DNA of 64,000 nt from Corticium candelabrum (Eukaryota; Porifera; Homoscleromorpha; Homosclerophorida; Plakinidae). The translations under genes and the position numbers were made by a program. Location of the stretch: assembly GCF_963422355.1 (NCBI RefSeq), contig NC_085095.1, positions 5,495,327 through 5,559,326 on the forward strand, written 5' to 3'. The notes under the pieces are model-generated. The model was not told the origin of the DNA, ran no database searches, and saw only the letters and a list, made by a program, of their open reading frames with translations. Shown here one piece after another: positions 12,538 through 26,793 of this stretch; position 1 is the stretch's first letter; each line of letters starts with the position of its first letter.

Positions 12538-15500
12538 TTTGTTTGTTTTGTGTTTGTGTGCATGTGAATCTACAAGCATGCTTGTCCTGTCTGTCTGTCT
12601 GTCTGCCTGTCTTTTATTTCAACATCAATTCTACCCTACAGTGAATATCAGTAAATGGCACCACAGCTAAATAGTGAGTTCTCAACCCATTTGTTTGTCT
12701 GTCTGTCTGTCTGTCTGTCACATATATGTGAACTTCTATCTATGATACATTTCACAATGCAGGGTACTATGTACTGTCCAACTACTACTGTAGAAGTGTT
12801 TATCAACTAAACTAAGCTAAAATTGAAACTTGTGTAAAACAAAGTGAGGACTACACTTATGTACAAACTAAGTCTCCAGTACCAGCTAGTGGCTGAAGTA
12901 CTGGGTGGCAAAGAGATCTAATCTGTTGCCTTCAGACAGCGAAGATAGCTTTTTACAGATGACTCTAGCATTACACTCCTGGAGCTGAACAGAAAAGCGT
13001 TTGGACCAGAAGTCAATAAACTCCGCAGCGTTTGGTCGTCCCACTTTGTCCAATGACTTCTTTGATAATTTGCACAGGAGTTTCCACCCATCGATCCCTC
13101 TACCTACAAATGTTCCATTACCAGTGGGGTTGCAGTGGCAATTATGCCACCTGGTAATTGCTGTTTGCTGTATTTCTCTTTCTTCCTCCTCTCTGCAGCG
13201 GCACCACTAACACCAGAAAATGGTACAAAGATGTCCCTACTCCATGAGTGGGCGAGGGAGATATCTACGTCAACGTTGTTTCCAATGTCCGAGTCAAAAA
13301 ATACAATGTCCGGTCTGTTGTCTGTAGTTGTATAACGACTCCTCGACTCTCTGCGATGGCGGATATGCAGCCCACAAAAACAATCACACCAGACGAACGA
13401 AATTGACTCATGAGACCATACCGGCCTGCCACCAATCTTACAGGTCAGCAAATGGTATCCACTGTCATCTATAAAAGCTCCACAATTGCAGGTCGTTGTC
13501 CAGCTGGAGAGGGCTTTAGGCAAACAAACCTAAACGAAGGAAGGACGCCAAGTGATTTTTGCAAGAATTGAGTGCAAACACTTCCAATGTAGGGATAGCG
13601 TTAAGTCAAGCCCCAGCGCCCTTACCTGTTGTTGAGCGTAGGCGGGCTGCATCTCTGGCAGTAGAGGCACTTTCAAGTAGATACTGAGCGTTGGAAGTAG
13701 CAGTGACAGAAGATAGCCTTTGTTGAACTTTCCAAGCACATGGCAGGTAGTCAGAGATTTGCTTTCCTGGAGGGACACACTGTGCTATGGCCTCACTGAT
13801 TGGAGAGGTTGAAGAGCTCAAGAGACTGTCAATGATATGTCATAAAACAGGGAATCAGAATGGCAGTTCTGTAAAAGCGTTGGCCCAGGATACAACAAAA
13901 GCTGGTTGTCTCACTGACAGCAAAGGAATCATTCCGAAACTGCCCATTCTGATGGGTAAAGCCTGATGCCAAATCCTGTCATCAACCATGTCATAACCTA
14001 AGAGGTAAGAAAAGGTTTCCTTTGTCCTAGAGTCATGGATTGTAGAAGCATGAACAAGCAAATCAGGATGGACTGTCCGGGCCAAATGGTTAAAGCTGGG
14101 AACGTAACAGCATCGTAATATACATAACAGCATTGCACTCTGAACATCATTCAATTTGGTAAGCTGATCGCACACTGTGACAGTGAGAGCTTTGAGTGGG
14201 CTATGGTGGCACAAGAGGATGTAACAAATGACATCAAACCAATTGGAGAACCAAGGGAAGAGTGCATCCCCACAAGACACAGGAATTCCATCAAACTCTT
14301 CAACAGCAGTCGAGGACGATGAAGAGAATACCTCACACTTTCATTCTGATTGATGGCTGAGGTCTCCTTCAAGTCATGAAACACACCCAAACAGATTTCA
14401 CCCCTCCCAGCAAAAATACATCATCCAGGTAGGCCAGGACGCGTACTTGAAAGTGAGATTTCTGAATCTTAGTTAAGACTGGATGAATGGCCGTAGCAAA
14501 AAGAACAGGAACCAGAGGATCTCCTTGATGAACTCCTTCCTCAGATGGAATTATTACAGTAGAAGAACACTGCATGAAGACAAGAGAGCTGGGTTTGCCA
14601 TAAATTCGAATCACATGGTTGTACAAGTCAGGAAAAGTAAGATAAACTTGTTCCATGATCTGGTCTTTGCTGACAGAATTGAACACGTTCTTAACATCCA
14701 ACTTCAAAACTATCCAATTGGGATTAGATTCAATTGTGAGACTTATATGATGCGCTATCAACTCTGTACCACATTTCGTAGACACACCATGCTGAATTGG
14801 ACAAAAAACTTCAGCAAACTCTTCCTTTTTTGTGAACAAACAGTCCTCTGGCTGTAAGTCGGCGAATAGATTCCCCAATGGCAATGGGTCTCACATCACC
14901 ATTTGGCTTTGTTGTTTGCAAGAACTGGTTTGTATTAAAAAAATCCTAGCATATGTACAAGTGAATCTGTATGAGAATAAATTATCTGTCTGTCTATCTG
15001 TCTGTCTGTCTGTCTGTCACCTCATCATGGTGATTTAGATACATTATTTGATTTTGACATTCAAGGCCAAGTCCATTAGTTAATGACTTTGTTGTTTGCA
15101 AAGGACAGATTTGTTTTTAAAAAATCCTAGCATATGTACAAGTAGAATCCGTATCAGAATAAATTATCTGTCTGTCTGTCTGTCTGTCTGTCTGCATGCC
15201 TGTCTGTCTGTTTGTCTGCATGTCTGTCTGCATGTCTGTCTGTTATGTTGAATTTGATTGTAGTTTGTGTTTGTTTTCACCTTTAAAACATCCTTGTAAG
15301 GTGCATTACGTGGAAGTTCTAGTTCAGCTACAAAGCCCTCTCCAAGCTCATTCTGGTAAACCTCACACTGAGGTGCCAGATGAGTGAAACAATCTCCAGG
15401 TAATTTATCACAGTATCTAAAATGCAATGCACAACCACTCTAGAATCAAGATTCAACAAATGTACAAAGTACACGGCTCAACTTAACTACACCTACCTGT

Positions 15501-17255
15501 TAATTAAGTCAATGCTAGATGCCATGGTAACACAAGCTCCTGCAGTAGTACTATATTCTGGAAGATCTTGCTGTTGGTCATCTATCTCTTCTTGAGTTGG
15601 CATCTTTCTGTCAATACCGATACTAGCAAGCAGTTGCTCAATACAACGAAAATCTTCTAAGTCATCATCAACTTGTTGTACATTCAATTTTTCAGCCATA
15701 ACAACATACTTAGAATTCCTTCTACGAGCTCTGCCTTTAGCTTGAATGTATGCACGCACCTCCTTTGGTAAATCAAACTGTATCACTAAGCTGCATGATG
15801 GAATATCAAGGCCTTCTTCTGTAGCACTGGTTGACACTAAAAGATTACTCTTTCCATTGCGAAAGTCCTTTAAGACTGTATTTTGTCTTGAATATGATGC
15901 TCTCATGACAGAAGACTCACCTATAGACAACACCATCCCACCTGCACCGACTGTCCATTCAGGCTTCAGAAAATTCAAGGCGGAATCTGCCTTAACTGCT
16001 TGCAAAATCAGATCACATAAGAATTTGGCTGTGCTGCGTCGCTCAACAAACACAATTGCACAGAAAGGGGCTGCATTTGCTGTTAGTCTGCCATAAATCT
16101 CCTTTATATACAAAAGAAGACGCTTAGCTTTCTGTGACACAATTAATTCACCTAAGTGGAAACAAGAACTAGAAGTTGTCACTGATTGACACTGTTCAAG
16201 AGAAGCATTCAAAGCATCCTCACATAACCTCAATGCTGACATAGCAGCTTTGCTGCTGGCAACCAAAGGATCAACCTTCAGCTGAGACATCTTTGCAATG
16301 ACTGACACAGCTGCCCTTTGCAGTCCCCACGGGCCTATTTGATGAAGTAAATGCTGGCAATCACTCATAAATTTCTTTAACAGTTTCTGTATCACGAGCA
16401 CAATCTCATTGGTATCACTACTTTTCATCTTATCCTCGCAGGCCTGCAAGGTAGAACTAGCTTCACTGTAGATACCCTCTATGCTACGAAAACTTAGTAT
16501 TTCTTCGTCAGGGTTTGTGCCATATTCTTGAATTGCAGTTTCATCTTGTAGTGTAACACAACGACTTCTTAGAGTTGCTTCCAAGGCGCGGATGTTTTTC
16601 TCAAGACTTTGAGGTTTGCACTTTGCAGTTATTACCGATGCTGTCAACCCCAAAATGTGAGGTTGCTCAAACTGCTCACATTTTTGAAAACATGCCATCA
16701 CTTGACTGTAAGGATGGTTTTTGACAGCTCTGTGGCACTCATCCATCACCAATAAACTTATCTGTTGTAATTTAATAAATCCACTGTTTAGTATGTTGAC
16801 CAGAATCTGTGCTGTCATCACAAGAGCTTCGTTTGTTTGGAACTCCTTGTCCCATTTTTCCTTGTCCCACAAATCAACACTCATTGCTCCAACATACTGA
16901 CCCACCTTCAAACTGGTGTGTCTCTTCACGTTGTTGGCTTGCTGTTCCACCAGAGCAACTACAATAGAACAGGAAAAATGTCACGTGATAAACCCGGAAA
17001 ATTGAACTTCAGTCAATTTGTCGCTGCTAGCTAGTACGTACACTCTAAAGACTCACCACTAGGTACAATAAAGATAATCCTCTTTCCTCCTTCACACAGG
17101 GATTTCCTGACGGTGTGCTCAAACTCTTTGATAAGCATAACTGCGATAAACGTTTTGCCTGTGCCTGTCCCCAAGCACACAATAGTGTTGCCTTTCAATG
17201 CTTCTTCCAGCATTTCCACCTGGTAGGTACGTGGAGTGAACACCAAAGACGTCAT
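9075..17255 (-). CDS. DICER1: Dicer ribonuclease, complete nine-exon gene
   Basis: It cleaves double-stranded RNA into small RNAs for RNA silencing. Exons in transcript order: 17255-17057, 16958-15497, 15416-15281, 12251-12141, 12040-11945, 11876-9696, 9629-9437, 9372-9297, 9225-9075; lengths sum to 4605 nt (1534 aa) with all phases consistent. Seen in order: Walker A LGTGTGKT (residues 28-35), DECH box (about 139), LTAS motif, helicase C end with QAKGRARR, Dicer dimerisation domain (NRYCDKLP...FTHLAP and [22 protein letters not shown]), platform and PAZ (about 835-940), RNase IIIa ([12 protein letters not shown] and [13 protein letters not shown]), RNase IIIb ([14 protein letters not shown] and [13 protein letters not shown]) and a C-terminal dsRBD ending [14 protein letters not shown]. 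All acidic catalytic positions of both RNase III domains look intact. It is shorter than human DICER1 (about 1920 aa), mainly in the linkers. Exon 6 alone is 2181 bp. Intron 3 (12252-15280) hosts a retroelement. Confidence 0.97.
12490..12535. repeat. (TG)n microsatellite in Dicer intron 3
   Basis: An uninterrupted TG run followed by TTTG units and, at 12587-12612, CTGT units. It lies upstream (plus orientation) of the retroelement remnant in the same intron. Confidence 0.95.
12697..14900 (-). mobile_element. decayed non-LTR retroelement with RT and RLE-like C-terminus (Dicer intron 3)
   Basis: Read on the minus strand. The RT segment 14884-14369 shows motif A ([12 protein letters not shown]), motif B ([13 protein letters not shown]) and motif C ([11 protein letters not shown]). 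Downstream in broken frames come a thumb-like region ([11 protein letters not shown], 14280-13855; GKGAGAWLNAIP, about 13620), then a zinc-knuckle-like CNCG...HLLTC, then RPDIVFF...VDVDISLAH resembling the PD-(D/E)xK-type endonuclease of R2/R4-like elements, then a tail (PLVMEHLG, RFSVQLQ). Frameshifts and stops separate these blocks, so it is dead. A (CTGT)n run (12697-12720; ACAG on the element strand) follows its 3' side. It lies in the same orientation as the host gene. Family assignment is inference from motif order. Confidence 0.8.
14906..15245. repeat. two direct copies of an 80-bp unit, each followed by (CTGT)n
   Basis: GCTTTGTTGTTTGCAA...ATCCTAGCATATGTACAAGT...AATAAATTATCTGTCTG occurs at about 14906-15020 and again at about 15084-15245. 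Both copies end in a CTGT tetranucleotide array. They lie at the 5' side of the retroelement remnant within Dicer intron 3. Confidence 0.85.
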
Positions 17256-17849
17256 CCTTGTTGCAGTGTGTGTACGTAAACAATTTTTCCTGATTCGGTG
17301 AATGTCCCGTATAAGTCGTCACCTCACGTGAGCGAGTGAATAATCAACGACTGTAAAAAAAACAAGTAAAAATATCCGGTCTTTGTCCTTTTGGTCCTTG
17401 TTGACTCCTTACCTTCACAAAGCTTTTAACTAGTTGGTCGGCACGTGCACTCTGCCGTCACGAAGGCTGATAGGCGAGTGCGGAGTCCGAGTCTCGGCGC
17501 ATGCACCAAAACTGCGATTTGGTTTCGTGCTGCTAGGCAGGGAGGGTATAGAGACACAGACTCTAACCCACGCACCTTGTCACGTTAGAGCCTGAAGAGG
17601 GGACCAGGGGATGGGAGGGAAACTGCGAAGCGATTGAGAAGCGGACAAGGTGTGCTGCAAAAACCAAGAGCTGAGTTCGCGCAGCGTCTAGCGCACGTGT
17701 ACTAGCATGATTACACCCTGAAAGCACAGGCATTCCGGGGTAACGTATCTCGCACGCGCATGCCTTCAACCACGTGTCACTACACATGCGCGTACTACAC
17801 ATACATACCTCGCTTGAACAAGCAGTTTAGACATACACAGTACATACTC
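17256..17849. promoter_or_regulatory. Dicer upstream region / ALKBH6 3' flank
   Basis: No exon is supported in these 594 bp between the tandem minus-strand genes. It is relatively G+C-rich with several CACGTG-type or near E-box sequences (for example around 17325, 17442, 17690, 17770), compatible with the Dicer promoter. That assignment rests on position only. Confidence 0.4.
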
Positions 17850-20773
<2,924 letters not shown>

Positions 20774-20860
20774 TTCGGAACTCTTGAAGCCCCGGATCTT
20801 GCCCTCACGTTAAGCCCCGCCTAGATTTGTGCGCATGCTTTAAACGTCGAGAAAAATAGA
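20774..20860. promoter_or_regulatory. bidirectional promoter region, ALKBH6 / zinc-finger kinase gene
   Basis: Only 87 bp separate the ALKBH6 start codon (minus) from the zinc-finger gene start codon (plus). Both transcripts must start within or very near this gap or overlap each other. No TATA box is visible. Confidence 0.6.
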
Positions 20861-23800
20861 ATGCGTTGTCCGCTTTGCAAAGAAGTCGTTGAAGACAAGG
20901 AGTCCTTGCAAGTACATTACATCACTTCTTGTAAAGGATACCGTAGTGAAGGTAAGGATGACGTCACAAATATCATACATAATAATCCGAACTAGATGTT
21001 ACGTAACGTTATGCAACGTCTAGAAGACGAATCTGAACGTATTGCGTGTTAAATTGAGTAGCTTGTTCGTCAGACTTGCAGCGGATTGTTTTCTAGACTC
21101 ATGGAAAGTAGCGCCTGTAATTACCGTGGGGACTTTTTGCAACAGTCTAACCTAGCCTCGAATTTCCAGACCAGAGAGCGCGCGAACTCTAGTCTAGATC
21201 AAGTCGATACTAAAATGATTTCGGAAGTACTTATCAATAGCGATGCTAACTGGTAGTCTAACAGCGTAGGATCGTTTTACGTAGATCATTTGTAAATGCC
21301 ATGAAATCTCACGAATAAAGAAGAGACGTCTGCAGTGTTTGCGGCGATATCTTGGTGGACGGCATGAAACGACGACTCTCTGATTCTTTGGCAGACCGCT
21401 AGCTAGTCTAACTGCTCGACTGGTGAGACTACCGCTCGACCAGTTGTCAAAGGTGATGGTCTAGCGACGCTGCTGTGCATGTCCTGTCACCTCAAGCTTG
21501 AAAATACCGAAGAACTGAAGCTGAAACTAAAACTAAGATGTGTGCGTGCACCAGAGTCTTCATCACGGCTCTGGCGTGCACTTAGCCGCCGACGCGGGTT
21601 CACACCCGCGCAATCAGCGCTAGTGCACTTAGCATAACCAATTACTGCTAAACCAATCAGAATTTACAACCGACATTCCAGCTATGAGGAGCTGATTGGC
21701 TTAGAAGGCTATTTTCGAAATCATTTTAGTTCTCGCGTTTCGCGCGCACTCTGGTCTGGAAGTTCGAGGCTAAGTCTAACCCTCCCGTGTTTGCAATTTT
21801 TATCACGGCATAGCATTGTATGCTGTCACGAAAAACAGAGTAGCTACCTACTGAATAATAAGGAAATCTGTGTTGGACGCTATAGGTTATTAGCTAATTA
21901 ATTAATTAAACGAGAAGGAAAATGGGCGTTTTCGGTTTTACTTTCAAACGTCAGTGATTCCTTTGTTCGATTAATCAGGCTATCTAGATTTGGTTGTACT
22001 CCAATCATGAGAATACAGGTTGTACTCCAATCGTGAGAATACAGGTTGAAATTGTCTCTAGATAATAATATATCAGGTTTAGTTTTACTAAAGACAAGCG
22101 ATCGAGTATTGAGTGCAGTACTAACACAGCATTGCTTGTTGTTGTTTTTTCTACCTCTAGAGGCTGCTTTGGAATCATCTGGTCAGACACATACCAGCTG
22201 GAACAGTGGTAAATGTAAAGTGAGGTTTCTGTGGAAGAAATGTTTGTCTATAGTGGACCTGTCTGTGTTTCTCTTCAGCACATTTGATCAGGTCAGCAAA
22301 TTCACGTACGCCATTGAATCTAATACACTGTAATTACAACCAAAGTAGAGTTTATTCCAATTCCATTCATTCTACAATACAATCAAACCTGAGGCTTAAG
22401 CTAGCATTTACTCACTTCTAAGCTACAAACATTTGATTGTAGTTGTTCATGGTAGCTGTGTGTGTGCACTTGTGTGCATTTGTGAGCCAGAAAAAGGTAA
22501 TTTAATTAAGTGCAGGAGGTGGTGCGAACCTTAGATTACATAGTTTTTTTGGAGCAAATTTTTTTGTCTTGGGGCAAGAATTACTAAAAGTACAATGAAG
22601 TGGAAACTGTGGACGTTATCTGTGTGGTTATATTCCCAACTCATTTGTTGTGTCTGCAGTTGAGATTGTTTGTTACATTTTAGTAGTAGTAAATTCCACA
22701 CAGATTACTAAACTATCATTGATTGTGTTCTCTGAGGAGTCTATCGCATGTGTTGGACATATACATATATGTTTATGTTGGTGTTTGCATAACTAAAATT
22801 TGGACGTTAGTAATAATTGATGCTGTGTTCACACCCTCGCTTCTACAGCTATGAACCTTCTAGAAGCCAAGATAGAATTGTTGAAGTATTATGAATTTAG
22901 ATGTCATTTTCCTTCTCAGTGTGCTACTTATATAATCTACCTAAACTCATGCAAAGCAACTGTTGCTTCACAAGACCACGAAGTCCACAACACTCCTAAA
23001 ATAGTCTCTAATCTTCATAGAAGAGGTATGACATACAGGATCATGTCACTCCTGGTTATGTAATGTTTGGCTTCAGTATAAATGTTGTGCACCATGAGAG
23101 TGATCAATTTCTCTTTTTCATCTCTGTCTTTGAAAGCATAAATAAGTCAAATTTTGTCAACACATGAAATAGCAGACTTTTCGATATTGTTTATTAACAA
23201 AGTTGTAGTAGCTATACAGATTAGGAGTCGTTCAAAATTATTGACAATTTCACGAGCGTACAAAGTGCACACTAGGGGAGGGAGTTATGGCCTCTGTACG
23301 CTTTATATAATGTTGATCTGTAGTGTATGGCTCATGCTAACTCCCCTGTTTTTCGGAATGCATTATGCAATTGTTCCCATGGTACTACTAGTCACCCATA
23401 TGTCACTCGTATGTATGGGATTTGCAAACATGTACACAACGGTGGCAGCCTATTTCGGTTTTGTTCTATCAGCTATGTAAGGAGCCCAGCTGTCTCTACC
23501 ACGACTTTCTCAATGCTTTCGTCTTTGTCCAATTGAATGACTAGAAACCTCGAGCTGACATCATTCGAGCGGGTCAACTGGAATGGAGGAAGAAATGTAT
23601 CAATGCAGAATCATTGAAGACCACACATCAACCCTCTAATAGATGGAACCATCATCTTCAAACTATTAAATTGTGCACCAACAACATTGTGTATGCTTTG
23701 GGGAGGGGGGAGATTTCAGAAAAGCGTGCGCTTTGAATGCTTGTGAAATTAATAATTTTGAATGGCCCCTTAGTCGTCCATTTGACCACTCTATTTTGAA

Positions 23801-26490
23801 AAAATGTTACAGTGTAGGTGTGTGTTAAATGCTACTGAAGCTGATAATTGATAGATTAATATTGATATTTATTGATATTTATTTCACCACACCAAAACTA
23901 TGGTGTAGTTCACCACTATAGGGGCAACACATACAACCATTTGTTACACACACTAGAGTACATACAATAACATACACTAAACTCCTCGTCTACTCAAACC
24001 TATCTGAAGCTTTGTCAACCACTAAGATCAACATCCCTCTGACTAGTAGACTTACAGAGTAAAATGCTCTCTTGAAAAGACTAAGCTTTATCGTCTTTAG
24101 CTTTCTCTACCACCTCCTGAAACATCTGCAGTTTAGTAACTGTATTCTAATGTGCAAATATAGCATTTATAAAATATATGCTTGGTTTTATTTCTTTTCC
24201 CTAACATATATGTGTCTGTGTTTGTGCATTTTCATGTCGGCAGGTGACGCTGAAATGGGAGGAGTCCCTCAACTTGTATCAGTCTGACTTAGTAGAAGTG
24301 AAACCAGGCACCTACAAGGATTGTCAGCTTGTTGTTGGAGGAGATTTATATCCTACTGAAGCCATTGTTATCCAAGGCAGCAACAAGACTGTTCAAGTGG
24401 CTATTTCATCAGGTTAATACATTGTTTGCTTAAATTAGACATGATCAACATTGTGCAGAGTGAGGCTCGTCTTAAGCTCACTCACTAAGTCTTTTTCTTG
24501 TTATTCTTTTTACTTGACATAGTTTCTTTTAATCACAGTTGTTGTAGCAGTGTGTTGCCAGTATTGTAGTAGTTAAAGCTATTGATATAAATGTATATCA
24601 TCAGGTTAATGCTCTAAGTTGATGGTGTAGTGTATATATTAATTAATTAATTGTATGAAGGTACTTCCAGTGGAGTTGATGGAACACAAGAATCATTACA
24701 CTGGTCATCAACAGGGACTGGAAGCAGAGATCTTCAAAGACAGGATAGTTTAGTATCCAGAAGTCACAGATATGTTCAAAGACCTTCGCTGGAATCATCA
24801 TTTAGCAGAATGTCAGATAGCACTAATGATACTTCAGTGAGGCATTCACATATGGAAGCATCAGTTGCTGTGAGACAACCTGACGTAGATTATAGTTACA
24901 TTATAGGATGATTGAAATTTTTGATACACAGATGACGGAATCAAGAAGAAGTTATTCCGGTAACTTGGGGACACAACCTTTGAAGCCTGATAGTTGTCAA
25001 TATTCCACAGCTCAGCTGAGACAGGAGAATGACTCACTAAATAGAGACAAATTGAAGCTGTGCCAACAAAATGAGGAGCTCGTTTCACAATGCAGACTTC
25101 TTGAGCACCAACTTTTTCAGGCACAGAGACAACTTGATGAAGTTTCTGCTGACAACAAAAATCTTCAAACAGAAGTGCGTTGTTATCGGGAAGAATTTGT
25201 GCAGTTGAAGCAGTCAAGAGATACAGCGTTGAAACGAGCAGATGCAGCAGAGCTTAATGTTCATCGATTAGCAACTGAAATACAACAAAAGGAGCAAGAG
25301 GTGCATGAACTTAGTCAGATGTTTTACCGGCAGCAAGAAGACTTGCTAAAACCAGAAAAGAAACAAAAAACGTCAATTCTGATAGAGACTGGAGCAAGTA
25401 GTAGTGCAGGAGGTCAAGGAAATGTAAGCAGAACGAATCGATCAAAGGAAGCTATAGAGATTGATCACCTAAACAGTGACCTTCAGTCTCTCAGACGAGC
25501 ATACAGAGAGTTGGAACAGCAATATAAGAAATTTCTTGTTCCGTTAGATATTGCTGCAGAAGCTGTAACCATTCCTAAACCAGCTCAGCGTTTAGGAGGA
25601 GGATCATATGGAGGTTAGTTCTTCAAAAATTGAAAGCAATAGTCATATGTGAATAGTCATATGTGACTATGAATTTGCATGTAGATGTTTTTGTTGGTCT
25701 CTTTTATGGAGTGGAAGTTGCTGTGAAGAATTTTCATAAATTAATCATGAAGGGTCACACGAGAGACTTGTGTGTCCAGGAGTTGTCTGTCTGTCAACAG
25801 GTTCGCCATCCCAATATTGTCTTTTACTATGGAGCTGTGATGGTAAAAGACACTCCACTTATGTTACTGATGGAACGATTAGAAGGTTCATTGCAGGATT
25901 TGATCGAAGCAGCCGACAGGGATAAGGAAGGCTTTACCTATCGTGAAATGATTGATCTTGCTGCTGACACAGCTGCAGGTATTGCACATCTGCATGAACA
26001 AGAGCCTTTGCCATACATACATGGAGACATCAGGTCCAACAACGTTCTAGTTACAAAAGACATGAGAGCAAAAGTTGGAGATCTCGGAACCACACACGTT
26101 GTTGGTAGTACACTGACAGCTGGTCCAGTCAGCCATGACTATCTTGCATCTGAAAGAATGTCGAGGGAAGGTGATCCTGCACCATCTCGTAGCAGCATAC
26201 ATTCAGACATCTACAGTCTTGGAGCTACGCTGGCCGATATCTTTGCTGGCAAGTTGGTAAGCAGAGAGCAAAGGCTGAGACAAATCTATGGAATACAGGT
26301 GCGAACTCTTCGAAGCCTGTGCCATAACTTGGTACAGGATAACGCCGAGAAACGGCCATCTGCTCGTCGCGTCTTTGAAGTCTGTAATCGACATAAATCC
26401 GAGTTTGAATACACTTCATGTGTGGGCAAGCGGGTTGTTTTCAGGGTTGGTGACCAACTGACCATGATTAACGTGCAGGCACAGGTTTAA
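20861..26490 (+). CDS. zinc finger, coiled coil and TKL-type protein kinase
   Basis: Start MRCPLCKEVVEDK...LQVHYITSC (20861-20951) is a C2HC-type zinc finger. Phase-1 exons 22161-22208 and 22849-23025 follow. A further exon near 24244-24413 (VTLKWEESLNLYQSDLV) reads in phase 0, so one linking exon is missing from my model. Then 24659-24888 (Ser-rich), 24932-25611 (about 200 residues of heptad-like coiled coil) and 25672-26490. The glycine loop GGGSYG is split across the last intron. Kinase residues seen: VAVKNF lysine, HGDIRSNN catalytic loop (HGD in place of HRD, as in several TKL/Raf-like kinases), GDLG for DFG, SER for APE, and the RPSARR end. All core catalytic residues are present, so activity is plausible. 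It probably acts as a cytoplasmic signalling kinase; substrate unknown. Joining the zinc finger to the kinase is inferred from continuous orientation and phase, not proven. A 620-bp transposon fills intron 1. Confidence 0.75.
21153..21772. mobile_element. 620-bp TIR transposon, non-autonomous, perfect 9-bp target duplication
   Basis: Both ends read TAGCCTCGAA(T/C)TTCCAGACC on opposite strands, and similarity extends about 70 bp inward (GCGCGCGAA, then ACTAAAATGATTTCG). AGTCTAACC flanks both sides exactly (21144-21152 and 21773-21781). No transposase ORF is inside. A 9-bp duplication with long TIRs suggests a Mutator-like origin; 8-bp hAT types are the alternative. Confidence 0.92.
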
Positions 26491-26793
26491 CTCTCAAAGT
26501 GCAAGTTTTGTTTTTTAAGTCCAGTTTTTTAGTGCAATTGTAATTTTGTGGAGGCTCAACACGTATAATGATTGTTGCAGTTATCTAGGGCTATACTTTT
26601 ATTCATCTAGGTTGTTATTTCGTGTCAGCTACAATGAGTTTCAATTTGAGTACTGATTTTTAGTCAATTGTCCTTTACAAGTTGTTCCTGTATCACATTT
26701 AGTATAATACAATTTATAGAGTAGCAAACGCAGATCTGTCAATTTTGGGCCACACGGTTAGTCTTCTTATCCGGGATCTCTTTTTCTCTCACG
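26491..26793. other. intergenic gap, kinase 3' end to HTATSF1 start
   Basis: About 300 bp of T-rich sequence holding the 3' UTR of the upstream kinase gene and the promoter of HTATSF1. No exon or repeat was recognised. Confidence 0.5.

Noticed and set aside
13001-13335. plus-strand ORFs opposite the RT element
   Set aside because: Antisense shadows of the degenerate retroelement.
21560-21625. tRNA-like T-arm (GCGGGTTCACACCCGC)
   Set aside because: The loop is six rather than seven bases, no A box or acceptor stem fits, and it lies inside a TIR transposon.
23154-23480. 108-aa hydrophobic ORF in the kinase intron
   Set aside because: No homology recognised, no splice logic with neighbours and overlapping frames also open; likely chance.
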